A stretch of DNA of 33,214 nt from the NCBI RefSeq assembly GCF_002939865.1, contig NZ_MDEE01000045.1:1-33214 (forward strand), read 5' to 3'. Numbering within the stretch: position 1 is the stretch's first letter; every line of letters starts with the position of its first letter. Under the pieces are notes generated by a model that saw only the letters and a list, made by a program, of their open reading frames with translations, had not been told where the DNA came from and ran no database searches. Position numbers and translations under genes: made by a program. Shown here in pieces: positions 24,810 to 33,147 of the stretch. The stretch comes from Xanthomonas dyei (GTDB taxonomy: Bacteria > Pseudomonadota > Gammaproteobacteria > Xanthomonadales > Xanthomonadaceae).

Positions 24810-26150
24810 CTACTGCAAGCCGTAGTCGTCGAGCTTGCGGTACAGCAGCTGCCGATGAATGCCGAGCCGGCGTGCGGCCTCGGCACGATTGCCGCCGCTG
24901 TGTGACAGCGCATCCTGGATCATCTGTTTCTCCAGCCGCGCCACCGCTTCGGGGAGCTGCATTTCCGGAGCCGCCGGCGGCGCCTGCGGCGGCGCGAGGT
25001 CGCCGAGCGCCTCGTCCAGATCGTCCGCCTCGATGCTGCGCCCGCGCACCAGCACCTGGCTACGCTGCATGACATTGCGCAGCTCGCGCACATTGCCCGG
25101 CCACGGGTAGGCCAGCACGCGCGCCTGCGCGGCCGGCGACAGCGCGCGTGCACTGCCCTGCCCTGTGCGCAGAAAGTAGTCGGCCAGCAGCACGATGTCC
25201 TGCCCACGCTCGCGCAGCGGCGGCAGCTCGATCGGCACCACGTTCAAGCGGTAACGCAGGTCGCTGCGGAACTGCCCGGCGGCCACCCACGCGGCCAGAT
25301 CGCGATGAGTGGCCGCCAGCACGCGCACGTCCACCTTCTGCGCACCGCGGCCGCCCAGCGGCGTCACTTCGCCTTCCTGCAGGAAGCGCAGCAGCTTGGC
25401 CTGCATCGGTAACGGCATGTCGCCGATTTCATCCAGAAACAAGGTGCCGCCATCGGCCTCGCGGATCAGGCCGATTCGGTCGCTGGTCGCACCGGAAAAG
25501 GCGCCCTTGCGATGACCGAACAACTCGCTCTCCATCAACTCCAACGGAATGGCCGCGCAATTGACCGCCACAAACGCCGCATTCGCGCGCGCACTGGCGC
25601 GATGCAATGCACGCGCGGCCAACTCCTTGCCGGTGCCGGTCTCGCCGGTGATCAGCACAGGCAAGTCCGATGCGGCCGCTAGGCCGATGCGCTTGTGCAC
25701 GGTGCGCATCGCCGGGCTGTGGCCGACCAGCGCATCGTCTTCTTCAGGCAGCGGGATCGGCGGCTCGTCGGCTGCAGCATCGGCGCGGCTCAGCAACGCA
25801 CGTTCCACCACATCGACGATATCGGCACGCCCCACCGGCTTGACCAGATGATCGAACGCACCCAGCGTCATCGCCTCGATGGTGTTGCCGCTGGACACAT
25901 GGGCGGTAAGCATCACCAGCGGCACCTGGGCCGCCTGTGCATCGCCCGCCCGCGCGCGCAACACCTCGATCCCGTCCATGCCAGGCATGCGGAAATCCAC
26001 AAACGCCAGATCGACACCGCCTTCGCGCAACTGCGCCAGCCCCTGCGCGCCGTCGCTTGCGGCAATCACGCTGTGCCCGAGCGAGCGCAGCGTCGCCTGC
26101 AAGGTGGCGAGAAATGCTGCGTCGTCGTCGATGATCAGGATGCGCGCCAT
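24810..26150 (-). CDS. NtrC-type sigma-54-dependent response regulator
   Basis: A 446-residue protein with three domains. The receiver (1-120) has the acidic pocket ILIIDDD at 4-10 and the phosphoacceptor Asp52 in FVDFRMPGMDG. The AAA+ domain (~140-375) has Walker A GETGTGKE at 169-176, the sigma-54 contact loop as GAFSGA at 216-221 (threonine of GAFTGA changed to serine, a conservative change) and Walker B GGTLFLDEIGDM near 234. The C-terminal Fis-type helix-turn-helix is NRAEAARRLGIHRQLLYRKL. The ATG at 26150 overlaps the end of the kinase gene by 16 bases, so the two form a pair. A sigma-54 promoter faces the next gene downstream. Confidence 0.95.
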   Translation of the reverse strand: MARILIIDDDAAFLATLQATLRSLGHSVIAASDGAQGLAQLREGGVDLAFVDFRMPGMDGIEVLRARAGDAQAAQVPLVMLTAHVSSGNTIEAMTLGAFDHLVKPVGRADIVDVVERALLSRADAAADEPPIPLPEEDDALVGHSPAMRTVHKRIGLAAASDLPVLITGETGTGKELAARALHRASARANAAFVAVNCAAIPLELMESELFGHRKGAFSGATSDRIGLIREADGGTLFLDEIGDMPLPMQAKLLRFLQEGEVTPLGGRGAQKVDVRVLAATHRDLAAWVAAGQFRSDLRYRLNVVPIELPPLRERGQDIVLLADYFLRTGQGSARALSPAAQARVLAYPWPGNVRELRNVMQRSQVLVRGRSIEADDLDEALGDLAPPQAPPAAPEMQLPEAVARLEKQMIQDALSHSGGNRAEAARRLGIHRQLLYRKLDDYGLQ

Positions 26151-27577
26151 GGCAGCTCCACATTGAAATGCGTCATGCCATCGGCATGAATGTAGTGCGC
26201 CTGGCCGCCGTGCGCGCGCGCGATCTCGCGCACCAGTGCCAGCCCCAGCCCATTGCCGTCGCTGCGGCCGCTGACGAACGGTTCGAACAGCTGCGCCGCA
26301 ATCGGCTCGGGTACGGGCGCACCGTGATTGCTCACTTGCAAATGCAACATGCCTTGGCGCTGCTCCGCACACATAACAATCTGCGTGCCTGGGTCGGCGT
26401 GCTGCAACGCATTGCGCAGCAGATTGTGCAATGCGCGCCCCAGTTGCTGCGGATCCAGTGACCACTGCAGCGGCGCATCCGGCACCTGCAGCTGCAATTG
26501 ATGCGCGGTGTGCGGCAACAGTGTGGGATCCAGCAGCTCCTTCAGCCAGTCCTGCACCACCACTGTCTCCAGTTGCAGGCGGATCGGCTGCACCATGCCG
26601 AGCAGGCTTTCGACCACGCCATCCAGACGTCGGATCTGCGCCAGCATCAGCGCGCCATGCGCGGCATCGTCGGGAGTGACATCGCGGCGTGCGATCTCGT
26701 TTTCCACCGCAAGCCGCATGGTGGCGATGGGGTTGCGGATTTCATGCGCCACCGTTGCAGTCATGCGCCCGAGCGCGGCAAGCCGCTCGTGCCGCGACAG
26801 CTCGTCGGCCAGCTTGCGGGTCTGCGCCAGCGCCTGCGCAGTGCGCTGCGCGTAACCCGTCACCGCAGCGCCAAGCCGATCGAGTTCGGGCGCGCCCGTG
26901 TGCGGAATCCGCGGCATCTCTGTATCGGCCGCCAATGCGTGTTGAATCTTCTGCAGACGCTGACTCCAGCGCCGCACCACCACGCCCAGCGCAATGGCCG
27001 AGACCGCGACCATCGCAAAGATCAACACCATGCCGACCACCAGCGACCGCCACGCATCCGAACTGCTCGCCGGTACCCGCGACATGGTCCACGCCGCGGT
27101 GCCGGCCGCCAACGGGCAGGCGCTGATCAGCAGCACCTCGCGACTGCCATCGCGGCGGAACTGCACGGTCTTGCGTCCCTGCGCGCTTTGCCGCGCGGTG
27201 CCCACGATGGTTGTCCACTCGGCTGCCGGGATATCGGTCTTGTGATCGCTGCCGTCATAGGTGGGGTAGGCATAGGCGATGAAACCCTTGTCCACATTCC
27301 ACACGCCGCCTTCCACGCCGGGCGCATCGGCCAGCACCAATTGCACCACCACCGCGGCCAAGCCTGCGCCGTTGTCGCCGCTGCGCGCGGCCTCGCTTGC
27401 GCCGGCATAGCGCTGCACGATGCGCATGCACTGCCCGCTCAACTGTTGCCGCGCGTCTTCCAACCGCACACCTTCGGTCTGGCGATACAGGCCATACAAC
27501 ATCGTGGCCACGCCCAGGCAGGCGGCCACGATCACCACCCAGATCAGCAACAATTGCCGCAGTAGCGAACGTGGCAT
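26135..27577 (-). CDS. Membrane sensor histidine kinase
   Basis: A 480-residue kinase. A first transmembrane helix (about 8-30, QLLLIWVVIVAACLGVATML) is followed by a periplasmic domain (~31-177), a second helix (~178-200, SLVVGMVLIFAMVAVSAIALGVV), a linker, and the catalytic core. The phosphorylated His278 is in VAHEIRNPIATMRL, the N box is LHNLLRNALQHA, and the G box is GNGLGLALVREIARAHGGQ. It is paired with the downstream NtrC-type regulator, whose start codon lies inside its 3' end. The periplasmic domain has no family I can name, so the signal is unknown. It starts 44 bases after poxB and may share its transcript. Confidence 0.94.
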   Translation of the reverse strand: MPRSLLRQLLLIWVVIVAACLGVATMLYGLYRQTEGVRLEDARQQLSGQCMRIVQRYAGASEAARSGDNGAGLAAVVVQLVLADAPGVEGGVWNVDKGFIAYAYPTYDGSDHKTDIPAAEWTTIVGTARQSAQGRKTVQFRRDGSREVLLISACPLAAGTAAWTMSRVPASSSDAWRSLVVGMVLIFAMVAVSAIALGVVVRRWSQRLQKIQHALAADTEMPRIPHTGAPELDRLGAAVTGYAQRTAQALAQTRKLADELSRHERLAALGRMTATVAHEIRNPIATMRLAVENEIARRDVTPDDAAHGALMLAQIRRLDGVVESLLGMVQPIRLQLETVVVQDWLKELLDPTLLPHTAHQLQLQVPDAPLQWSLDPQQLGRALHNLLRNALQHADPGTQIVMCAEQRQGMLHLQVSNHGAPVPEPIAAQLFEPFVSGRSDGNGLGLALVREIARAHGGQAHYIHADGMTHFNVELPWRAS

Positions 27578-27621
27578 GCAAGCGATCCGGGCAAGGGCGG
27601 CCGATGATAGAACTGGTCGCG

Positions 27622-29349
27622 TTAGCGCAGGTTGGTCTTGACCAGCTCGATCACCTCATCGCCCCGCCCGCTCATCACCGCTTTGAGCAGGTACAGGCCC
27701 ATGCCCTTGGCCTGTTCGAGCTTGATCGCCGGCGGTACCGCCAACTCCTGCGTGGCGATGCGCACATCCACCAGCGCCGGACCGGAATGCGCAAAGGCCT
27801 GCCGCAACGCACGCTCCAGCTGCGACGATTCGTCCACGCGGATGCCCAGGATGCCCATCGCATTGCTCATCGCGGCAAAATCCGGGTTGCGCAACTCGGT
27901 GCCGGTATCCAGATAACCGGCAGCCTTCATTTCCATCGCCACAAAGCCCAGCGAGGCATTGTTGAACACCACGATCTTCACTGGCAGGTTCAACTGCGCC
28001 AATGAAATGAAATCACCCATCAACATCGCAAAGCCGCCATCGCCCGATAGCGCAATCACCTGCCGCCCGGGGAACGCCGCCTGCGCGCCCAGCGCCTGCG
28101 GCATCGCATTGGCCATCGAGCCATGGTTGAACGACCCCAGCAAACGGCGCTTGCCATTCATGCGCAAATAGCGCGCCGCCCACACCGTGGGCGTGCCGAC
28201 ATCGCAAGTGAACACCGCATCCTGATCGGCAATCTGGCTGATCAGTCGGGTCACGAACTGCGGATGCAACGGCTCACCAGGATCGGCCGGCACTGCCAGG
28301 TCATCCAGCCCTTCGCGCGCCTTGCGGTAGTGCTCCAGCGATTTCTCCAGGAAGCGGCGGTCTTCGCGCCGCTGCAACTGCGGCAGCAAGGCCGCGATGG
28401 TTTCGCCCACATCCGCCGCAATGCCCAGCTGCAGCGGCGTGCGCCGTCCCAAGGCACCGGGGTCGCGGTCCACCTGCACGATGGTGGCGTCCTTGGGATA
28501 GAACTGCCGATACGGGAAATCCGTGCCCAACATGATCAAGGTGTCGCAGTTGAGCATTGCGTGGTAGCCGGAACTGAAGCCGATCAAGCCGGTCATACCG
28601 ACATCGAACGGGTTCTCCCATTCCACATATTCCTTGCCACGTAGCGCGTGCACGATCGGCGCGCCCAGCCTATCTGCCAGCGCCACCACCGCATCGTGTG
28701 CGCCTGCGCACCCGCTGCCGCACAACAAGGTGACCGCCTTGCTCTGCTGCAACAGCTCGGCCAACTGCTGCACATCCTCGGCCGCAGGCAGCACGCGCGG
28801 CGCGCGCAGGGCAGGCCATGCGCTCGACAGATGCTTGTCCACCTCCAGCAACGCGATATCGCCGGGAATCACTACCACCGCTACGCCTTGCTGCAGGATG
28901 GCCGTGCGCATCGCACGATGCAGCACTTCCGGCAGCTGCGCCGGATTGGTCACCAGCTCCACAAAGTGGCTGCACTCGCGGAACAGCTCTTGTGGGTGGG
29001 TTTCCTGAAAATAGTTCAGACCGATCTCGGACGACGGAATATGCGCGGCGATCGCCAGCACCGGCTGCCGGCTGCGATGGCAGTCGAACAAGCCGTTGAT
29101 CAAGTGCAGATTGCCCGGCCCACAACTCCCGGCGCACACCGCCAGGGTGCCGGTCACCGCAGCCTCGGCGCCTGCGGCGAATGCGGCGACTTCTTCGTGG
29201 CGCACATGCATCCACTCGATGGTCTGCATCTCGCGCAGTGCATCGGTCAAGCCATTGAGGCTGTCGCCGGTCACGCCCCAGATCCGCCCCACACCCGCGC
29301 TCTGCAGCGTCTCGGCCAGAAACCGCGCCACCGTCTTCTTCTTCGCCAC
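27622..29349 (-). CDS. poxB: PoxB-like thiamine-diphosphate-dependent pyruvate dehydrogenase/oxidase
   Basis: A 575-residue ThDP enzyme of the pyruvate oxidase type, which in Escherichia coli decarboxylates pyruvate to acetate and passes electrons to ubiquinone at the membrane. The cofactor-activating glutamate lies in [14 protein letters not shown] near residue 52-53, the FAD/substrate region in [22 protein letters not shown], and the ThDP-magnesium motif is [13 protein letters not shown] near 435-447, closing with [10 protein letters not shown] near 461. Length and motif order match PoxB rather than acetolactate synthase. The start is a GTG at 29349 ([10 protein letters not shown]) with GGAG seven bases upstream. 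The kinase/regulator genes follow. Confidence 0.92.
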   Translation of the reverse strand: MAKKKTVARFLAETLQSAGVGRIWGVTGDSLNGLTDALREMQTIEWMHVRHEEVAAFAAGAEAAVTGTLAVCAGSCGPGNLHLINGLFDCHRSRQPVLAIAAHIPSSEIGLNYFQETHPQELFRECSHFVELVTNPAQLPEVLHRAMRTAILQQGVAVVVIPGDIALLEVDKHLSSAWPALRAPRVLPAAEDVQQLAELLQQSKAVTLLCGSGCAGAHDAVVALADRLGAPIVHALRGKEYVEWENPFDVGMTGLIGFSSGYHAMLNCDTLIMLGTDFPYRQFYPKDATIVQVDRDPGALGRRTPLQLGIAADVGETIAALLPQLQRREDRRFLEKSLEHYRKAREGLDDLAVPADPGEPLHPQFVTRLISQIADQDAVFTCDVGTPTVWAARYLRMNGKRRLLGSFNHGSMANAMPQALGAQAAFPGRQVIALSGDGGFAMLMGDFISLAQLNLPVKIVVFNNASLGFVAMEMKAAGYLDTGTELRNPDFAAMSNAMGILGIRVDESSQLERALRQAFAHSGPALVDVRIATQELAVPPAIKLEQAKGMGLYLLKAVMSGRGDEVIELVKTNLR

Positions 29350-29372
29350 GATGCAGCTCCGCTAGTGTATTG

Positions 29373-29388
29373 AGCAACCAGCTTGGCA
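29373..29388 (-). promoter_or_regulatory. Weak sigma-54-like sequence upstream of poxB
   Basis: On the minus strand the sequence TGCCAAGCTGGTTGCT has the TTGCT of the -12 box at the right distance from TGCC, but the -24 GG is GC, which is normally not tolerated. It lies about 25 bases before the poxB start. I list it only because an NtrC-type activator is encoded in the same run. Confidence 0.25.
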
Positions 29389-29568
29389 GGAGAGATGTGT
29401 GCCTGATGTCGAGTTCGGGGCGAAGAAAACGCCAAACCGAGAACCTGACCTCGAAGATAACCATGAATGCCAACCAATGCATACGACAGACAACGCGATC
29501 TTTACAAGCAGTGTATGTGACCGGATCACCGAGACGGTCCCGTGTCGCCAGGACAGGGCTAGCAGACG

Positions 29569-30228
29569 CTACAAAAAATCGCCTAACTGAAACGAATTCT
29601 GCCGGAGATTTGAGCGCAGGATCTCAAGTCCCTGGGAGTGAAGCTGGGACACCCTGCCCTTGGTCACGCCAAGCTCGTTTGCGATCTGTACAAAGGGCTT
29701 ATGCAAGTAGTAATAAGACATGAAGATGTCACGCGTGCGTGGAGCTAAATGCAACATCGCATGAGCCAAAACGCTTCGAGACTGCTCCTCTGCGATGGCC
29801 TGACCGGGCCAAGCATCGGTTGCCTGCTCCACCAAATGCTGGGTCGCGATCTGCACAATCGCACCGATGAAGCCATCGAGGCTGCCGATGTCATCGGCCA
29901 AGGTATCGATAGGGTCTTCAATCCGGCGAGAGAATTTATGCTGGCGTACGCCGTTGAATACTGCTCCCCGCACGCGTCGTTTTGCATACAGCGTAAAAGG
30001 AATCGACCGAGCCGGGTCGTACCTGCTCATCGCTTCCAGCATTCCGATGTGTGCATTTTGCACATGATCCGCCCAGTCCAGATCGCGACGGCCGACACGG
30101 CGATACACGTCGGCGGCAACTATCCGCGCCCACGGCGAATACTCCGTCACCAGGAAGTCTCTCGCCTGCAGATCGTGTTCTGTCTTGAATCGCCTCCAAA
30201 GCTCGGCAACAAGGGCCTCCTTGTCCAT
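29569..30228 (-). CDS. fliA: FliA-type (sigma-28 family) RNA polymerase sigma factor
   Basis: A 219-residue sigma factor with region 2 (LVTEYSPWARIVAADVYRRVGRRDLDWADHVQNAHIGMLEAMSRYDP and the RGA of RRVRGAVFNGVR) and region 4 (LAPRTRDIFMSYYYLHKPFVQIANELGVTKGRVSQLHSQGLEILR). This is the short group-3 layout of FliA, which directs late flagellar genes. It lies six bases after fliP in a flagellar operon, a position where fliA is not found in the canonical Xanthomonas clusters. It may serve this cluster only. Region 4 is well conserved, so it is probably functional. Confidence 0.85.
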   Translation of the reverse strand: MDKEALVAELWRRFKTEHDLQARDFLVTEYSPWARIVAADVYRRVGRRDLDWADHVQNAHIGMLEAMSRYDPARSIPFTLYAKRRVRGAVFNGVRQHKFSRRIEDPIDTLADDIGSLDGFIGAIVQIATQHLVEQATDAWPGQAIAEEQSRSVLAHAMLHLAPRTRDIFMSYYYLHKPFVQIANELGVTKGRVSQLHSQGLEILRSNLRQNSFQLGDFL

Positions 30229-30234
30229 GGCGTG

Positions 30235-30987
30235 TCAGGACCAAATACTGCCCAACAACGTCCGGGAAACGAGCACCCATCCATCGATCAAAATAAATAG
30301 CAGAAGCTTGAGGGGAAGGCTAACGGTTGCAGGGGGTAGCATGATAATGCCGAGCGCCATCAATATTGCGGAAACCACCAGATCGATCATCAGGAACGGC
30401 AGAAAAATGACAAATCCCATCTGAAATGCGGTTTTCAGCTCACTCAGAATGAAGGCTGCGGCAAGATGCGTAAAACGGATCTCTTCAACGGTCTTTGGCG
30501 GCGCGACACGGGCCATTTCGCTAACTGCGAGTAGATCCGACTCGCGTGTCTGACGCACCATGAAGTCGCGCAACGATGGCGTGGCAAGGGACACCGCTTC
30601 GGTTGCAGTAATCTGATCTGCAAGATAAGGCGTCAGCGCATCCCGCTGAACCTTGTCCAGCACCGGCCCCATCGAGAACAACGTTAATAACATCGCCAAC
30701 GTAATCAGTACGCTGTTAGGTGGTGTTTGTGGAATGCCTAGCGCATGTCGCAACAAGGCCAGTACAACGATGATGCGTGTAAAGCATGTCATGCCGATCA
30801 GGATGACCGGAATGAACGAGAGCATCGTCATCAGCACAAAAACGCGCAGCGTAGAAGAGAATTCCTGTTTGCCTGCGGCGCTCAGTGCATCGCTCAACGG
30901 ATCTGCGCAAACCGCTGAGGCGACAAGCATCAGGCTTAAACCGACAACTCCAGTCAGCAGCTGGCGATACACGTTCCGCCGGGTCAC
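30235..30987 (-). CDS. fliP: FliP, flagellar export gate protein
   Basis: A 250-residue core membrane component of the flagellar type III export gate. A cleavable signal peptide (RQLLTGVVGLSLMLVASAVCA) is followed by four transmembrane segments. Characteristic blocks are FTRIIVVLALLRHALGIPQTPPN near 68-90, HLAAAFILSELKTAFQMGFVIFLPFLMIDLVVSAILMALGIIMLPP and the C-terminal PLKLLLFILIDGWVLVSRTLLGS. Length and layout match FliP. It starts inside the end of fliO (four-base overlap) and the sigma factor follows by six bases. fliQ and fliR, its usual downstream partners, are absent here, so the gate cannot be assembled from this cluster alone. Confidence 0.95.
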   Translation of the reverse strand: MTRRNVYRQLLTGVVGLSLMLVASAVCADPLSDALSAAGKQEFSSTLRVFVLMTMLSFIPVILIGMTCFTRIIVVLALLRHALGIPQTPPNSVLITLAMLLTLFSMGPVLDKVQRDALTPYLADQITATEAVSLATPSLRDFMVRQTRESDLLAVSEMARVAPPKTVEEIRFTHLAAAFILSELKTAFQMGFVIFLPFLMIDLVVSAILMALGIIMLPPATVSLPLKLLLFILIDGWVLVSRTLLGSIWS

Positions 30988-31307
30988 TTTGATACCTCTG
31001 TGGCCGCAGCAAGACGTTGGATCCCAACCTGATGCCTGGACTCAGTGACCAGCACGCTCTCGCCTTCGATCTCAAGCAGGTACACAACCGTAGAGCGACT
31101 GACCCGATACTCTGCACGTTTTACGATGCTGCCAACTGCAGTGGAGATCCTAGCGCCGCCCTGCCAACGCGCGAGCATTCCTTTCTTCTTCAGTAATAAC
31201 AGAGCAGCGACGAACACCGTCAGTAAAACGGTGGTCCAGATAAGCGCTGGGCTAAACGTCGCGGCGCTGAGAACCGTATCGCCGCGGTAGGGAATGGCAG
31301 TCGGCAT
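30984..31307 (-). CDS. fliO: FliO-like flagellar export accessory protein
   Basis: A 107-residue protein with one N-terminal transmembrane segment (about 21-40, LIWTTVLLTVFVAALLLLKKK) and a small beta-rich cytoplasmic domain (STVVYLLEIEGESVLVTESRHQVGIQRL). That is the FliO layout; FliO helps FliP oligomerise during export-gate assembly. Sequence conservation in this family is poor, so the call depends mainly on its place between fliN and fliP, the standard fliN-fliO-fliP order. It overlaps fliP by four bases and follows fliN by eight. Confidence 0.8.
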   Translation of the reverse strand: MPTAIPYRGDTVLSAATFSPALIWTTVLLTVFVAALLLLKKKGMLARWQGGARISTAVGSIVKRAEYRVSRSTVVYLLEIEGESVLVTESRHQVGIQRLAAATEVSK

Positions 31308-31315
31308 GTCTTAGC

Positions 31316-31570
31316 TCAGAGTAATTCTTGAATCCGGACGCCGAGCTTGTCGCCGACAGCCATTAGCTCGCCTCTGGCAATTGCCTTGCCATTGAGCATG
31401 AGGGTGACCAGTGCGTCGCATGCCTCCTCCAGCGTCACCACGTCGCTCTGCTTAAGCGCCATGATCTCATCGACGCTCATTTCTACGTGCCCGACATGCG
31501 CTACCAGCTTTGCCTTGACGTGACCGAAGATCGAGAGATCGCGCGCTACGGTATTAGTTTCCATCTTCAT
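31316..31570 (-). CDS. fliN: Short FliN-like switch protein (SpoA domain)
   Basis: An 84-residue protein consisting of little more than a SpoA (surface presentation of antigens) domain: VKAKLVAHVGHVEMSVDEIMALKQSDVVTLEE, then VTLMLNGKAIARGELMAVGDKLGVRI. FliN proteins form the lower C-ring of the flagellar motor switch. It is shorter than typical gammaproteobacterial FliN (about 110-140 residues) because the variable N-terminal part is missing. It lies 28 bases after the FliM-like gene and eight bases before fliO. Confidence 0.88.
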   Translation of the reverse strand: MKMETNTVARDLSIFGHVKAKLVAHVGHVEMSVDEIMALKQSDVVTLEEACDALVTLMLNGKAIARGELMAVGDKLGVRIQELL

Positions 31571-31598
31571 TCGTCGTGTCCTTGATCAGATCTGTTAT

Positions 31599-32342
31599 TC
31601 AATGCAATTCAAGTGCGCGCTGGCCTTGCACAACGACCAAGCGCGCAGCGGCAAGGACCTGGTTTCCATTCATTAGATGAAGCGGTGCGTGCGCGTCGCT
31701 GTCGACAATCAGAACTTCGCCGATACGCAGCGTCGACACCTCGCCCAGCTCTACCTCACCCACGATCAGCTGGGCATCCAGACCAACAGATTGATTGAGC
31801 AGCGCGGCATGACGTGACGTCAGCTCAGAACGAACAGTTCGATCGATACTGTCACTCTCCGACGCACACCAGACCGCATCAGCGATCACTTCGACCTCAA
31901 ACGCGTCCCAGTGCGCGGTAGCACGAAAAGCGCCATGGCGAGGTGCGAAGCGATCGTTATCGATCTGCTGGCTGCGTCCCACGCTGTCGGAAATGTGGTT
32001 GCCTACAAGTGCGTCTAGCAGCGCTTGCAGCGCATCCTCACCCACACTCCCACATAACTGCGTGTCAGCGGCGCTGGATAAGCCCATCAACTCCGCACCA
32101 AGTGCCGAGCACGACGCGCTACGTAGCCGAATACCAAACAGTCCTCCGACATTGGTGGTAGCGATCCGCCAGTGCACTGTATCCAGAGAATCTTCAACGG
32201 TTTGCATGACGGCAACACGCGGGCGCTGGTCAACCTGATCTTGTGAGGCCGACCATTCTTTGAGCCAGGCGACCAAGCGTAACTCCAGGGTCTCGCATAA
32301 GCTCTGGGCAGTGGCAGGACGTATCCAACCAAGACGTTTCAT
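31599..32342 (-). CDS. Short FliM/SctQ-like switch protein
   Basis: A 247-residue protein with a C-terminal SpoA domain (GLDAQLIVGEVELGEVSTLRIGEVLIVDSDAHAPLHLMNGNQVLAAARLVVVQGQRALEL). The place before fliN makes it the FliM of this operon, but it is about 80-90 residues shorter than canonical FliM and I do not see the N-terminal EIDALL-type motif that binds phospho-CheY. The N-terminal part (residues 1-150) is more like the SctQ/HrcQ proteins of secretion systems in being divergent. If it works, it would build a switch that does not answer to CheY. It starts three bases after the flgE stop. Confidence 0.75.
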   Translation of the reverse strand: MKRLGWIRPATAQSLCETLELRLVAWLKEWSASQDQVDQRPRVAVMQTVEDSLDTVHWRIATTNVGGLFGIRLRSASCSALGAELMGLSSAADTQLCGSVGEDALQALLDALVGNHISDSVGRSQQIDNDRFAPRHGAFRATAHWDAFEVEVIADAVWCASESDSIDRTVRSELTSRHAALLNQSVGLDAQLIVGEVELGEVSTLRIGEVLIVDSDAHAPLHLMNGNQVLAAARLVVVQGQRALELH

Positions 32343-32345
32343 TGA

Positions 32346-33143
32346 TCAACCACCCCGTGTGCTGTTATAGAGCTGTTCGATCATTTCATTGCTGACTGTC
32401 ATCACTCGCGAACTGGCTTGATAGCCGCGCTGAATGATCAACATGTCGGCGAATTCCTGCGTCAGATCGATATTCGACATCTCCAGGCTGCCACCCTGGA
32501 TGCTCCCGAAGACGCTGGAGCCGGCACGACCAAGCTCACTGCGCTGACTTTCCACGTCCGACAGCATGCGTCCACTGGAGAGCTCCAACGTGCTCTCGCT
32601 TTGAAATGCCGCCAGTGCAAGCTGAGCGCCCCGGCGTTTTTCGGTCGAGCTGTAAGTGACCTGGAGGATGCCCTTGTTGTCGAATGCCAGTGCATTGATG
32701 CCCAGCACGGGACTGCCGTCCTCCACGGTGGCGGTCAGACTGTCGGTCAGACCGGACAGACTGGTCGTTCCGGTGAATGTGCCTGGCGTGCCGAAGCCAA
32801 GCGAGACCTTCTGACTGCCTGAGCCTGCCGAAAGCGTGACCTCGAGCGTTCCGGAGCCCGTCTCGAGCATACCGCTGGTGCTGAAACGCAGATCACCGCT
32901 GCCGACTTGTGCGCCGGATTCGTCGGTCACGGTGACGCGATAAGTACGACCCGCTCCGACCGATGCAACCGGCGCAGCAGTATTGATCTTGAGCGTATGG
33001 ACGGTACCGGCAGCGTCATAGACTTTGATGTCGCTGACCGAACTGCCTGTGGATGTTGGGGATAGATTGCCGCTTAGCCGCACGCTGGTCGTGGCCTTGG
33101 CATCCAAGGTACGTAAGCCATCCAGGTTCTTAGGTATCCCCAC
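32346..33143 (-). pseudogene. flgE: flgE (flagellar hook protein), N-terminally truncated
   Basis: The 265 residues visible are the middle and C-terminal parts of a FlgE hook protein: the hook domain (ATTSVRLSGNLSPTSTGSS, KVYDAAGTVHTLKI) and the D0 C-terminal helix (EMSNIDLTQEFADMLIIQRG, YQASSRVMTVSNEMIEQLYN). The N-terminal ~130 residues, with the D0 helix required for assembly, are absent. A GTG at 33143 opens the frame but an in-frame stop lies just upstream (about 33162), and unrelated sequence follows. The junction with a transposase-like end at ~33140-33150 suggests that an insertion cut the gene. It is annotated as a broken gene. Confidence 0.8.
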
Positions 33144-33147
33144 GTTT

